A stretch of DNA of 64,000 nucleotides from an uncultured Bacteroidales bacterium (GTDB taxonomy: Bacteria > Bacteroidota > Bacteroidia > Bacteroidales > FEN-979), in contig CAIWTA010000246.1 in the NCBI GenBank assembly GCA_903915465.1, positions 1 through 64,000 on the forward strand, in the 5' to 3' direction. Positions 27,685 through 36,888 of this stretch are shown piece by piece; within the stretch, counting starts at the first letter, position 1; each line of letters begins with the position of its first letter. A program made the position numbers and the translations under genes. The notes below the pieces were generated by a model. That model was given only the letters and a program-made list of their open reading frames with translations, made no database searches and was not told the origin of the DNA.

Positions 27685-29238
27685 CTATTTGCGTTTCAGC
27701 ACTGCGAACGGTATCATAACTTCTTCCATGGAAATTCCTCCATGTTGAAAAGTATTTTTGTAATAATTCACGTAGTAGTTGTAGTTGTTGGGATAGGCGA
27801 AGAAATCATTGCTTTTACAAAATACATAGTTAGAGCTGACATTTGTCCTCGGCAGAAAAGCGTCAGCAGGATTCCTGATTTCAAAGACCTGATTGTTCTC
27901 GAACTTTAAGGCTTTCCCGGTTTTATAGCGAAGGTTGGCATTTGTATTCTTGTCACCCAGAATCTTCACCGGGTTATCAACCCGGATTGATCCGTGGTCG
28001 GTTGTGATCACAACGTTTACATCTTTCTCTGCTAAAAATTTAAAAATGTCAAGTAAAGGAGAATGTTGAAACCACGACATGGTAAGGGAACGGTAGGCTT
28101 TTTCATCATCGGCCAATTCGCGGATGATTTCCATTTCGGTACGGGCATGAGAAAGCATATCTACAAAGTTGTAGACGATGAAATTTAACTTATTTACCAT
28201 CAGATTTGGCAATGATTCAACCAATTTCCTTCCATAGGTCATGTTGAGAACCTTATAATAGGAATATTTAATATCCTTTCCATAACGTCTCAAAAGTTCA
28301 CCAAGTAATTCTCCTTCATAATTGTTCTTGGAACCTTCTTCATCTTCACTCACCCAATATTTCGGATATTTTTTTTCAATCTCCGTAGGCAGGAGTCCGG
28401 AAAATATCGAATTCCGCGCATATTGCGTTGTAGTGGGCAGGATACTGTAATAAATTTCATCTTTTTCCGTCCTGAAATAATCTTCCAGAACGGATTGCAT
28501 CACTTTCCATTGATCGTATCGAAGGTTATCAATCAGGATGACGAATAAAGGGCGATCTTCTGACAACAACGGAAAAACCTTCTCTTTCACCAGGTTATGG
28601 GATTGAACAGGGTGATCCTGAACCTTGCTATGAATCCAATCGAGGTAGTTCCTTTCAATAAATTTTGTAAACACCTGGTTTGCTTCATCCTTTTGCATCT
28701 TCAGAATTTGTGCCATGCCTTCATCCTGTGATTTTTCTAATTTCAACTCCCAGTATGTCAACTTCTTGTAAACCTCGGTCCATTCCTGATATGTCAATTT
28801 TGGACTAATCTCCATCCCGATGCTCCGAAATTCCTGCTGATACTGATGTGTAGTCTTTTCGCTGATCAGTTTTTTATTTTCCAGATTTTTCTTCAGGCAA
28901 AGGAGGATTTGATTAGGATTTACGGGTTTAATAAGGTAATCAGAAATATTTGACCCAATGGCATCTTCCATGATGGTTTCTTCCTCGCTTTTTGTGATCA
29001 TCACCACGGGAAGGTTTGGGGAAATCGCTTTCAATTTCATGAGCGTTTCAATTCCGGATAAGCCTGGCATCTGTTCATCCAAAAACACAATATCCAGATT
29101 CCGTTGCTTTACTATTTCAAGTGCCTCATGCCCGTTATTGGAAGTTACAACATCGTATCCTTTATCCTTTAGAAAAATGATATGGGGTTTCAGCAGGTCG
29201 ATTTCATCATCCACCCATAATATCGTCGTTTTTTCCAT
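27685..29238 (-). CDS. porX: T9SS response regulator with PglZ domain
   Basis: A 517-residue protein with a CheY-like receiver (about 1-120; phospho-acceptor D54 in IVFLDEQMPG, conserved K104 in YLIKPVNP) followed by a linker and a PglZ domain of the alkaline phosphatase superfamily (metal-site segments FVILIDNLRYDQW and VVITTDHGSI). This arrangement is PorX, which with the sensor PorY and the sigma factor SigP controls T9SS genes in Porphyromonas; its PglZ part has been reported as an oligonucleotide phosphodiesterase. Its presence agrees with the many T9SS cargo genes in the window. No histidine kinase lies beside it, as is usual for this orphan regulator. Confidence 0.93.
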   Translation of the reverse strand: MEKTTILWVDDEIDLLKPHIIFLKDKGYDVVTSNNGHEALEIVKQRNLDIVFLDEQMPGLSGIETLMKLKAISPNLPVVMITKSEEETIMEDAIGSNISDYLIKPVNPNQILLCLKKNLENKKLISEKTTHQYQQEFRSIGMEISPKLTYQEWTEVYKKLTYWELKLEKSQDEGMAQILKMQKDEANQVFTKFIERNYLDWIHSKVQDHPVQSHNLVKEKVFPLLSEDRPLFVILIDNLRYDQWKVMQSVLEDYFRTEKDEIYYSILPTTTQYARNSIFSGLLPTEIEKKYPKYWVSEDEEGSKNNYEGELLGELLRRYGKDIKYSYYKVLNMTYGRKLVESLPNLMVNKLNFIVYNFVDMLSHARTEMEIIRELADDEKAYRSLTMSWFQHSPLLDIFKFLAEKDVNVVITTDHGSIRVDNPVKILGDKNTNANLRYKTGKALKFENNQVFEIRNPADAFLPRTNVSSNYVFCKSNDFFAYPNNYNYYVNYYKNTFQHGGISMEEVMIPFAVLKRK

Positions 29239-29335
29239 AATCCACAGTTTGCTTTACTTATAAATGTCGTAATATTGCTTTTATTGTTTGATTGACATCT
29301 TTTTATCATCTTTTAACATACTTAAACATAAAACG

Positions 29336-30580
29336 GTGAAGACGAACGGGAGAAATAAGCGTAAGATAATCAGCGATCCGGTTTATGGGCTGATCACCAT
29401 CCCTAACGATCTCATTTTTGATCTCATTGAACACCCTTGGTTTCAGCGATTGCGAAGGATTATGCAACTGGGCTTGACGCATTATGTCTATCCATCGGCC
29501 ATGCATACACGATTTCAACATGCTCTGGGAAGTATGCACCTGATGATGCAGGCAATAGAAATACTCAGGTCGAAAGACCATGTCATTACGCGCGAGGAAG
29601 AGGAAGGGGTTCTTACGGCTGTCCTTCTTCATGATATCGGCCATGGTCCTTTTTCCCATACGCTCGAGCTGTCGATTGTGCAGGGTTTATCGCACGAAGA
29701 TCTTTCCCTTCTCATGATCGACCAGCTAAATCTGGCATTCAACCACAGGTTTGATCTTGCAACCAGTATTTTCCGGGATGATTATCCCAAACGATTTCTG
29801 CGGCAGCTTGTTTCCAGTCAGCTCGACATGGACCGGCTGGATTACCTTTCGCGCGACAGTTTTTTCACAGGAGTAGCAGAAGGTGTGATCAATACTGACC
29901 GTATCATAAAAATGCTGACAGTTGTAAATGATGAACTGGTAGTGGAAGCCAAAGGAATTTACTCCATCGAAAAGTTCATTATTGCACGCCGGCTGATGTA
30001 CTGGCAGGTTTACCTTCACAAAACAGTTGTCGCCGCTGAATATATGATGATCAATATTCTGAGAAGAGCAAAATTCCTGGTCTCTGAAGGAACCACGTTA
30101 TTTATGACGCCACCTCTGACCGCTTTCCTGTCGAGGGAAATCTCAGTTACTAATTTTCTGGAAAATGAGAATGGATTAGAACAATTCGCCCGATTGGATG
30201 ATTATGATATCATTTCCTGTATTAAAATCTGGATGGAGCATCCCGATAAGATACTTTCTTACTTATGTAAAAATATTATCGACCGGCATCTATACAAAGT
30301 CATGATCCAGAATGATCCTTTTGATCCGCTACTTGTGGAAGAAATACGGGCAAAGGTCATCCGGCAATTTGGATTGAAAGAAACGGATGCAGATTATTTT
30401 GTTGTGCAGGGTTCGGTTACGAATAATGCCTATAATCCTGTCCAGGATAAGATCAGGATTCTTTTTACCAATAATGAACTGATTGATGTTTCAGATGCTT
30501 CTGACAATCTGAACATTTCGGTGTTATCTTCACCGGTAAGTAAACATCTTCTTTGTCTCCCTAAGGAAATGGCGCTTTGA
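29336..30580 (+). CDS. HD-domain phosphohydrolase
   Basis: A dGTPase/SAMHD1-like HD protein. Visible motifs are HTRFQHALGSMHL, the HD pair in AVLLHDIGHGPFSHTLE, and the distal aspartate in QLDMDRLDYLSRDSF. Such proteins hydrolyse deoxynucleoside triphosphates or related phosphates; the exact substrate is unknown. The track ORF starts with TTG at 29288; the in-frame GTG at 29336 (MKTNGRNKRKIISDPVYG) gives 414 residues beginning at the conserved PVYG region and is my choice, but the start is uncertain because no ATG precedes the domain. It is divergent from porX with about 100 bases between. Confidence 0.85.
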   Translation: MKTNGRNKRKIISDPVYGLITIPNDLIFDLIEHPWFQRLRRIMQLGLTHYVYPSAMHTRFQHALGSMHLMMQAIEILRSKDHVITREEEEGVLTAVLLHDIGHGPFSHTLELSIVQGLSHEDLSLLMIDQLNLAFNHRFDLATSIFRDDYPKRFLRQLVSSQLDMDRLDYLSRDSFFTGVAEGVINTDRIIKMLTVVNDELVVEAKGIYSIEKFIIARRLMYWQVYLHKTVVAAEYMMINILRRAKFLVSEGTTLFMTPPLTAFLSREISVTNFLENENGLEQFARLDDYDIISCIKIWMEHPDKILSYLCKNIIDRHLYKVMIQNDPFDPLLVEEIRAKVIRQFGLKETDADYFVVQGSVTNNAYNPVQDKIRILFTNNELIDVSDASDNLNISVLSSPVSKHLLCLPKEMAL

Positions 30581-30677
30581 AAGAGTAAGGCTTGAAAATA
30601 TTTTAATCCTCTCTTCCGGAAAAAATTGGTAAATTGCACCCCTTTATCAATCAGCATTAATATACAAAGATCAATTG

Positions 30678-31715
30678 ATGGAATTCACTGCTTCCCAGAT
30701 TGCCGGATTTCTCAAGGGTACCGTTGAAGGGAACCCGGAAGAAAAGGTTTCCAACCTCTCAAAAATTGATGATGGTAAACCGGGAACCCTGACCTTTCTG
30801 GCAAATCCAAAATATACACACTATATTTATTCGACCAATGCATCTGTCATTTTAGTCAATTCTGATTTCATAGCCAATCAAGCCATTGCAGGAACTCTGA
30901 TCCGGGTTCCCGATGCCTATTCAGCATTTGCTACACTGCTTGAGATGTTCAACCAGTCAAAATCGGGAAACAGTGGTATTTCAGGTCAGGCTTCAATCTC
31001 ACCTTCTGCACAATTGGGGGAGAATGTATCGGTAGGTGAATTTTCTGTCATTGGAAAAAATGTGGTAATCGGAGATAACGTACTGATTCATTCGCAGGTA
31101 TTTATTGGCAGCAATGTAACCATTGGAAATAATTCACTGATATACCCTGGAGTCAAGGTCTATCCTGACAGTGTAATCGGCAACCGTTGCATTCTGCATT
31201 CCGGGGTGGTGATTGGTTCCGATGGATTTGGTTTCGCTCCACTTGCAGGAAACAATTATCAAAAAATTCCTCAGTTGGGAAATGTAATTCTCGAAGACAA
31301 TGTAGAGATAGGTTCCAACACCACAATCGATCGCGCAACTTTGGGTTCGACCATCATCCGGCAAGGGGTAAAACTCGATAACCTTATCCAGATAGGGCAC
31401 AACGCAGAAATCGGTGAAAACACTGTCATTGCTGCGCAAACCGGCGTGAGCGGTTCAACCAAAATAGGTAAAAACTGCATGATTGGCGGGCAGGTAGGTA
31501 TTGCCGGACATCTCACCATTGCCGACAATGTAAAAATCGCCCCCAGCTCGGGGATTGAAGCAAGCATCACCAAGGAAGGAGCGATTATGCTTGGCCTTCC
31601 TATTGCCCTCGAAATCAGTAAAGCCAGGCGTAACTTTATCCATTGGCGTAATCTCGATGAGATCGTCAGAAAGGTTTATTCTATCGAAAAACAACTCAAC
31701 AAACCGCATGAGTGA
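30678..31715 (+). CDS. lpxD: UDP-3-O-acylglucosamine N-acyltransferase
   Basis: Third step of lipid A synthesis: transfers a 3-hydroxyacyl chain from ACP to the 2-amino group of UDP-3-O-acyl-glucosamine. The N-terminal uridine-binding domain (to about 100) precedes a left-handed beta helix of hexapeptide repeats; the catalytic histidine is H241 in [11 protein letters not shown]. The track start is a TTG immediately before the ATG at 30678, which I use (345 residues). It opens the lpxD-lpxC/fabZ-lpxA cluster and overlaps the next gene by eight bases. Confidence 0.94.
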   Translation: MEFTASQIAGFLKGTVEGNPEEKVSNLSKIDDGKPGTLTFLANPKYTHYIYSTNASVILVNSDFIANQAIAGTLIRVPDAYSAFATLLEMFNQSKSGNSGISGQASISPSAQLGENVSVGEFSVIGKNVVIGDNVLIHSQVFIGSNVTIGNNSLIYPGVKVYPDSVIGNRCILHSGVVIGSDGFGFAPLAGNNYQKIPQLGNVILEDNVEIGSNTTIDRATLGSTIIRQGVKLDNLIQIGHNAEIGENTVIAAQTGVSGSTKIGKNCMIGGQVGIAGHLTIADNVKIAPSSGIEASITKEGAIMLGLPIALEISKARRNFIHWRNLDEIVRKVYSIEKQLNKPHE

Positions 31716-33099
31716 AAAGCAGAGGACCATTAAAGCCCCGGTAAGCATCTCCGGAGTGGGTTTGCATACCGGCAACGAAGTTGTGATCACTTTCAAACCC
31801 GCACCCGAAAACTATGGCTATAAATTTCGCCGGGCCGATCTCAATACAGGAACATTGGTAGATGTAGATGTTGACAATGTAGTGGATACTTCCCGTGGAA
31901 CCAGCATTGAACAGGATGGTGTGCGCATCGATACTGTAGAGCATGTTCTGGCTGCGCTGGCCGGCCTTCAGATCGACAACGCCCTGGTTGAATTGAACCA
32001 GGCGGAAACCCCGATCCTTGATGGCAGCTCCCGGGAATATGTGGAAGCCATTACATCGGTTGGAATTGCTGAACAAAAGGCACTTCGAAACTATTATGAA
32101 CTCACTTCCAATATCACATACCTGAACCCTGAAAAAAAGGTAGAGATGATAGCCATCCCTTCCAATGAATTCAGGGTTTCGGTGATGATCGATTATGAAT
32201 CAAAAGTGCTGCAATCCCAGAATGCTTCTCTCGACAATATCAGGCAGTTCAAGGACGAGTTTGCCACCTGCCGTACCTTTGTTTTTCTTCACGAGCTTGA
32301 ATATCTGCTCAACAACAATCTGATCAAAGGCGGCGACCTTAGCAATGCCATCGTTTTTGTTGACCGTGAGATGTCACGCAAAGAGCTTGATCACCTGGCC
32401 CATCTATTCAAGAAACCCGAAGTTGAAGTATTGAAGGAAGGTATTCTCAATAACCTCGAACTGCAATATCCCAATGAACCGGCACGTCACAAACTGCTTG
32501 ACATTATCGGAGACCTTGCTTTGATTGGTATGCCAATCAAGGCTCATATCATTGCCACCCGTCCGGGCCATTACTCTAATGTGCAGTTTGCAAAGTTGAT
32601 CAAAAAACAACTTAAAAAAGAACGCCATTCAGAGATCGGGCATACGTTCGACCCTGGTAAACCGCCTATTTACAACATTAACCAGATTAAAAATATTCTT
32701 CCGCACCGTCCCCCGTTTCTTTTCCTCGACAAAATCATAGAAATGGGGACAGATTATGTAGTAGGTGTAAAAAATGTTACGATAAATGAAGCATTCTTTG
32801 TAGGTCATTTCCCTGATGAACCCGTAATGCCGGGTGTACTGATGATTGAAGCATTAGCACAAAATGGCGGTATCCTCGCTCTGAGCACATTGGAAGATCC
32901 CCAGAATTACATTACCTTGTTTGTCAAGATCGACAACGTAAAATTTCGACACAAAGTTGTCCCAGGTGATACACTTGTATTCTTCAGCCAATTCAGTAGC
33001 CCGATGCGCCGTGGTTTAATCTGCATGAAGGGGGTTGCCTATGTTGGCAACAAGATCGTCATGGAAGCTGAGATGATGGCACAACTCCAACGTAAATAG
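31708..33099 (+). CDS. lpxC/fabZ: LpxC-FabZ bifunctional fusion
   Basis: One polypeptide with a UDP-3-O-acyl-GlcNAc deacetylase half and a 3-hydroxyacyl-ACP dehydratase half, known from Bacteroidota such as Porphyromonas. The LpxC zinc ligands are H79 in VEHVLAAL, H261 and D265 in [12 protein letters not shown]. The FabZ part starts near 325 ([14 protein letters not shown]) with catalytic H367 in [11 protein letters not shown] and E381 in LMIEALAQ. The track ORF begins at 31555 inside lpxD; the ATG at 31708 ([12 protein letters not shown]) matches the LpxC N-terminus and gives 463 residues. The fusion ties lipid A commitment to fatty acid elongation. Confidence 0.95.
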   Translation: MSEKQRTIKAPVSISGVGLHTGNEVVITFKPAPENYGYKFRRADLNTGTLVDVDVDNVVDTSRGTSIEQDGVRIDTVEHVLAALAGLQIDNALVELNQAETPILDGSSREYVEAITSVGIAEQKALRNYYELTSNITYLNPEKKVEMIAIPSNEFRVSVMIDYESKVLQSQNASLDNIRQFKDEFATCRTFVFLHELEYLLNNNLIKGGDLSNAIVFVDREMSRKELDHLAHLFKKPEVEVLKEGILNNLELQYPNEPARHKLLDIIGDLALIGMPIKAHIIATRPGHYSNVQFAKLIKKQLKKERHSEIGHTFDPGKPPIYNINQIKNILPHRPPFLFLDKIIEMGTDYVVGVKNVTINEAFFVGHFPDEPVMPGVLMIEALAQNGGILALSTLEDPQNYITLFVKIDNVKFRHKVVPGDTLVFFSQFSSPMRRGLICMKGVAYVGNKIVMEAEMMAQLQRK

Positions 33100-33108
33100 A
33101 ATTCCGTC

Positions 33109-33900
33109 ATGAATCAACCATTAGCATATGTAAACCCGCAAGCGAAAGTTGCTGCAAATGTGGTAATTGAGCCGTTCGTTTCGATCGATAGAAATGTAAT
33201 CATCGAGGAAGGTACCTGGATCGGTTCCAATGTAACCATCATGGAGGGTGCGCGTATCGGCAAGAATTGTAAAATATTCCCTGGCGCAGTAATTTCAGCC
33301 ATTCCACAAGATCTCAAATTTGCCGGTGAAGATACAATTGTCAAAATCGGCAATAATGTTACCATCCGCGAATGTGCCACGATCAATCGTGGCACTAAAG
33401 CCAGCTATGAGACAGTGATTGGCGATAACACCTTATTAATGGCCTATGTTCATGTGGCCCATGATTGTGTTATAGGAAGCAATGTTATCATGGCCAATGC
33501 CGCTATGCTTGCCGGTCATGTTATTGTGGATGACTGGGCTATCATCGGAGGAATGGTTCCAGTCCACCAATTCTGTCATATAGGAACACATTCTATCATT
33601 GCAGGTGGAACAGGCGTGGGCAAAGATGTCCCCCCTTACACAAAAGCAGCAAGAGAGCCCCTTTCGTATGTTGGGGTAAATTCTATCGGGTTGCGCAGGA
33701 GGGGATTTTCTCCTGAAGTAATCAATAAAATTCAGGAAATTTACAGGATTATCTTTCTGAAAAACTATAATGTTTCACAAGCCGTAGAAATAATTGAAGC
33801 CAAACTTGAAGCTACGCCGGAACGCGATGAGATTCTTTCTTTTATTGCCAATTCCAGTCGCGGGATTATGAAAGGTTATTCTAAAATTCGTGAAAAATAA
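33109..33900 (+). CDS. lpxA: UDP-GlcNAc acyltransferase
   Basis: First step of lipid A synthesis: acylates the 3-hydroxyl of UDP-GlcNAc from 3-hydroxyacyl-ACP. The 263-residue protein is a left-handed beta helix of hexapeptide repeats with the catalytic histidine H118 in HVAHDCVIG and a C-terminal helical part (YRIIFLKNYNVSQAVEIIE). It follows the LpxC-FabZ gene by nine bases, completing the order lpxD, lpxC/fabZ, lpxA. The length is normal for the family. Confidence 0.95.
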   Translation: MNQPLAYVNPQAKVAANVVIEPFVSIDRNVIIEEGTWIGSNVTIMEGARIGKNCKIFPGAVISAIPQDLKFAGEDTIVKIGNNVTIRECATINRGTKASYETVIGDNTLLMAYVHVAHDCVIGSNVIMANAAMLAGHVIVDDWAIIGGMVPVHQFCHIGTHSIIAGGTGVGKDVPPYTKAAREPLSYVGVNSIGLRRRGFSPEVINKIQEIYRIIFLKNYNVSQAVEIIEAKLEATPERDEILSFIANSSRGIMKGYSKIREK

Positions 33901-33911
33901 CAATAAGATCC

Positions 33912-34538
33912 ATGATACGTATTGAAATTCAGGATATCGGAAAAAAATTCAATACGGAGTGGATCTTCCGCCATGTAAACTATACATTTGAAGATCACCT
34001 TGCATATGCAATTCTTGGAAGAAACGGATCCGGCAAATCCACGCTCCTGCAAGTGATTGCCGGAAATCTATATCCCACTACCGGAAAAGTGAAATATATT
34101 CTTTCAGGAAAAGAAGTTGCACCGGAAAAGATCTTCCAGCATCTCACTATTGTGGCTCCCTACCTGGAACTGATCGAAGATTTTACATTACGGGAAATGC
34201 TGGATTTTCATTTTTCTTTCAAATCCATTATCCCTGGTCATTCTATTCCCAAAATCATTGAATTATTAGGATTTAACAAGATCGGGAAAAATCCTATCCG
34301 GTTATTTTCTTCGGGAATGAAACAACGTGTGAAACTTGTTCTTGCTGTATTGAGCGATGTTCCTCTTCTTCTTCTGGATGAACCGACCATGAATCTTGAT
34401 CAGGCAGGCGTTGATTGGTACCTGAACATACTTGAAAAATTCGCTGGAAACCGTACCATTATTGTGTGTTCCAACATTCAACAACAGGAAACCAGCTTCT
34501 GTTCAGGAAAATTACTTATTGAGGATTATAAGCAATGA
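33912..34538 (+). CDS. ABC transporter ATP-binding protein
   Basis: A 208-residue ATPase subunit with Walker A GRNGSGKST (about 36-44), signature LFSSGMKQRVKL and Walker B LLLLDEPTMNLD. It begins 11 bases after lpxA, at the end of the lipid A cluster. No membrane partner lies next to it. A role in export of lipid or a cell-envelope component is a reasonable guess from position only. Its last 23 bases overlap the convergent FkbM gene on the opposite strand. Confidence 0.88.
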   Translation: MIRIEIQDIGKKFNTEWIFRHVNYTFEDHLAYAILGRNGSGKSTLLQVIAGNLYPTTGKVKYILSGKEVAPEKIFQHLTIVAPYLELIEDFTLREMLDFHFSFKSIIPGHSIPKIIELLGFNKIGKNPIRLFSSGMKQRVKLVLAVLSDVPLLLLDEPTMNLDQAGVDWYLNILEKFAGNRTIIVCSNIQQQETSFCSGKLLIEDYKQ

Positions 34539-35247
34539 AATAATACTCTGTTTTTTTTTCAAAATGGTCAGAGAACTGCTGAAGGTTAAGACAATCTTCT
34601 CCATCCAAAAAACCTTTTAGCGTTGAGATACACAAACCGCAGGTTTCTGAAAGAAAAGAAAAACAAGCTGCCGGTTTTGATCCATAAAAGTCAGCAGCAC
34701 CTAATCCAAATTCAAAAACAATCACTGGTTTATTCCGCTGAATCGTTTTTATTCCTCCTTGTAAAACAGCGAATTCAGCCCCTTCAACATCGATCTTTAT
34801 GAAATCGATGGGTTGGTTTTCGGGAATGATATTATCCATCAAATCTGTGTCAACCGTCAATTGATTGATTCTGACATCCGGCATTTCATATTTTCTTTTC
34901 CGGATTCCGCTGTATGCCGGAGCATTTACGACATAATTAAAATCGGTAGTTCCTTTTTTATCAAACAATGCAATGGGGAAAATGGATACTTGTTTTCCTT
35001 TATATTTTGACTTCAGGAAATCGTGCAGGTGAGGAAGCGGTTCAAATGCAAAATGTTTCCCATTGGGAGCAAAACTGAATATCTCATCCAGAAGTTCACC
35101 TTTGTGGCATCCAATATCGATAGCAGAAGAGTTTTTCCCGAGAACTTTCTGCATTATTTTTCTGGTATATATGTCGTATCTGAGATTTCTGGTAAGTGGT
35201 AACTGGAACTTTACCAGAAGGCTTTTTAAGGAAGTTTTAATGGGCAT
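34516..35247 (-). CDS. FkbM family methyltransferase
   Basis: An S-adenosylmethionine-dependent methyltransferase fold: AIDIGCHKGELLDEIFSF is the SAM-binding loop, and FIKIDVEGAEFAVLQGG is the hallmark of the FkbM family, which methylates sugars and other hydroxyls in polysaccharides and natural products. The track start at 35268 is a TTG; the ATG at 35247 (MPIKTSLKSLL) gives 243 residues and is preferred. The substrate is unknown. Its 3' end overlaps the ABC gene by 23 bases on the other strand, so the two transcripts are partly antisense. Confidence 0.82.
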   Translation of the reverse strand: MPIKTSLKSLLVKFQLPLTRNLRYDIYTRKIMQKVLGKNSSAIDIGCHKGELLDEIFSFAPNGKHFAFEPLPHLHDFLKSKYKGKQVSIFPIALFDKKGTTDFNYVVNAPAYSGIRKRKYEMPDVRINQLTVDTDLMDNIIPENQPIDFIKIDVEGAEFAVLQGGIKTIQRNKPVIVFEFGLGAADFYGSKPAACFSFLSETCGLCISTLKGFLDGEDCLNLQQFSDHFEKKTEYYFIAYNPQ

Positions 35248-35328
35248 AAGTACAATCCTGGAGACCAAGAATTTTGGTGCAGCGAATTTACAAAAAAGAA
35301 CATTGTAAGGTATGTAAAAAAAATTGCC

Positions 35329-35336
35329 TAAATTTG
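35329..35336 (+). promoter_or_regulatory. Putative -7 promoter element (efp)
   Basis: TAAATTTG matches TAnnTTTG, 43 bases before the efp start. The nearest TTG (35303-35305) is 23 bases upstream, longer than ideal, so only the -7 half is well supported. Confidence 0.45.
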
Positions 35337-35379
35337 CACACCGGAATAATATCCTAAATTACAGATCAATATACACTTT

Positions 35380-35946
35380 ATGGCTACTACGGCAGATATC
35401 AGGAATGGGTTAGTAATTGAATACAATGATGACCTCTATTCTATTGTTGAATTTCAACATGTAAAACCAGGAAAAGGTCCGGCTTTTATCAGGACAAAGT
35501 TGAAAAGCCTGAAACATGGAAGGGTTATTTCCAACACTTTCGACTCAGGTGCCAGGATCAACATTGCCCGTGTTGAAAGAAGGAAATACCAGTATCTGTT
35601 TAAAGATCATTCGGGTTACCATTTCATGAACAGTGAAACTTTCGACCAGACCTTTATCCCTGAAGACCTGATCAATGCCCCTGCTTTCTTAAAAGAAGGA
35701 CAGGAAGTGGAAATCCTGTACCATGTTGATACTGAGACTGCACTTACCTGTGAATTACCAACTTATGTGACGTTGAAAATCACTTATACGGAACCGGGTA
35801 TGAGGGGTAACACTGCCACGAATACCCTTAAAAATGCTACTGTTGAAACAGGCGCAACAGTGAAGATCCCACTATTTATTGAAACCGGTGAAATCATCAA
35901 GGTGGATACCCGTAATGGTGAATATTCCGAGAGGGTAAAAAGTTAA
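35380..35946 (+). CDS. efp: Translation elongation factor P
   Basis: Relieves ribosome stalling at proline runs. The 188-residue protein has the normal three beta-barrel domains: KOW-like first domain (GLVIEYNDDLYSIVEFQHVKPGKGPAFIR), central and C-terminal OB domains ending in IKVDTRNGEYSERVK. The tip residue that would be modified is K32 in the KPGKGPA loop, so lysine-type modification would be expected rather than arginine rhamnosylation. It is followed after two bases by the LpxD-like gene, a pairing that suggests one transcript. Confidence 0.96.
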   Translation: MATTADIRNGLVIEYNDDLYSIVEFQHVKPGKGPAFIRTKLKSLKHGRVISNTFDSGARINIARVERRKYQYLFKDHSGYHFMNSETFDQTFIPEDLINAPAFLKEGQEVEILYHVDTETALTCELPTYVTLKITYTEPGMRGNTATNTLKNATVETGATVKIPLFIETGEIIKVDTRNGEYSERVKS

Positions 35947-35948
35947 TC

Positions 35949-36878
35949 ATGAAATTATCTTCCCCAATAACATTAAAAGGCATTGCAGAGTTGATTCATG
36001 CCCGTTTTGTCGGTTCCCCTGATTTTCTTGTAACCGGAATCAATGAAATTCATATGGTTGAACCCGGGGACCTGACTTTTGTGGATCATCCAAAATATTA
36101 CAAGAAGGCTTTGAATTCAAAAGCCACGACAATCATTATAAACACAGAAGCAGAACCACCTGAAGGGAAAGCGCTCCTCATTTCGACAAATCCCTTTGAT
36201 GACTATGTTTTTCTGACCCGACATTTCCGCCCATTTGAAAAAGCGACCGCCAGCATAAGTCCAAATGCTAAGATCGGTGAAGGAACCATCATTCAACCCG
36301 GGGCATTTATCGGAAATTATGTGAACATCGGGAAAAACTGTCTTATCCACGCCAATGCAAGCATTTATGATCATTGTATCCTTGGTGATAATGTGATCGT
36401 TCATTCCAACGCGGTAATCGGGGCCGATGCATTCTATTACCAACGTCGTCCTGAAGGATACAAAAAGCTGGAATCCTGTGGCCGTGTGATTCTTGAGGAT
36501 AATGTTGAGATTGGAGCATTGACTAGCATCGACAAAGGCGTATCGGGGGATACTATCATTTCTTCAGGAACAAAAATGGATAATCATGTGCAGGTAGGGC
36601 ACGATACATTTATCGGTAAAAATTGTCTGATCGGAGCGCATTCGGCGATTGCCGGTGTTACCCGTATTGAAGACGATGTAATCCTCTGGGGTAATGTACT
36701 CATCAGCAAAGACTTGGTTATTGGTGCAAAAGCGGTAATATTGGCCTCTTCCGGCACTGAAAAATCGCTGGAAGGAGGAAAAGTTTACTTTGGTATACCT
36801 GCGATCGAAGCACGAAAAAAATGGCGTGAGCTTAGTGCATTAAGCCTGCTTCCTGATATCATTAAAAAGCTCAAGTAA
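35949..36878 (+). CDS. LpxD-like acyltransferase paralogue
   Basis: A 309-residue left-handed beta-helix protein with an LpxD-type N-terminal domain (LKGIAELIHARFVGSPDFLVTGINEI) and hexapeptide repeats. A histidine equivalent to the LpxD catalytic one is present, H218 in VQVGHDTFIG. It differs clearly from the LpxD at 30678, being shorter by about 36 residues. It may N-acylate a different UDP-sugar or be a second LpxD with other chain preference. It starts two bases after efp, not with the lpx genes. Cytoplasmic. The substrate is not known. Confidence 0.8.
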   Translation: MKLSSPITLKGIAELIHARFVGSPDFLVTGINEIHMVEPGDLTFVDHPKYYKKALNSKATTIIINTEAEPPEGKALLISTNPFDDYVFLTRHFRPFEKATASISPNAKIGEGTIIQPGAFIGNYVNIGKNCLIHANASIYDHCILGDNVIVHSNAVIGADAFYYQRRPEGYKKLESCGRVILEDNVEIGALTSIDKGVSGDTIISSGTKMDNHVQVGHDTFIGKNCLIGAHSAIAGVTRIEDDVILWGNVLISKDLVIGAKAVILASSGTEKSLEGGKVYFGIPAIEARKKWRELSALSLLPDIIKKLK

Positions 36879-36888
36879 TTCCTACTTC

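Noticed and set aside
31555-31707. N-terminal extension of the LpxC-FabZ ORF
   Set aside because: These codons lie inside lpxD in another frame; the LpxC N-terminus begins at 31708.
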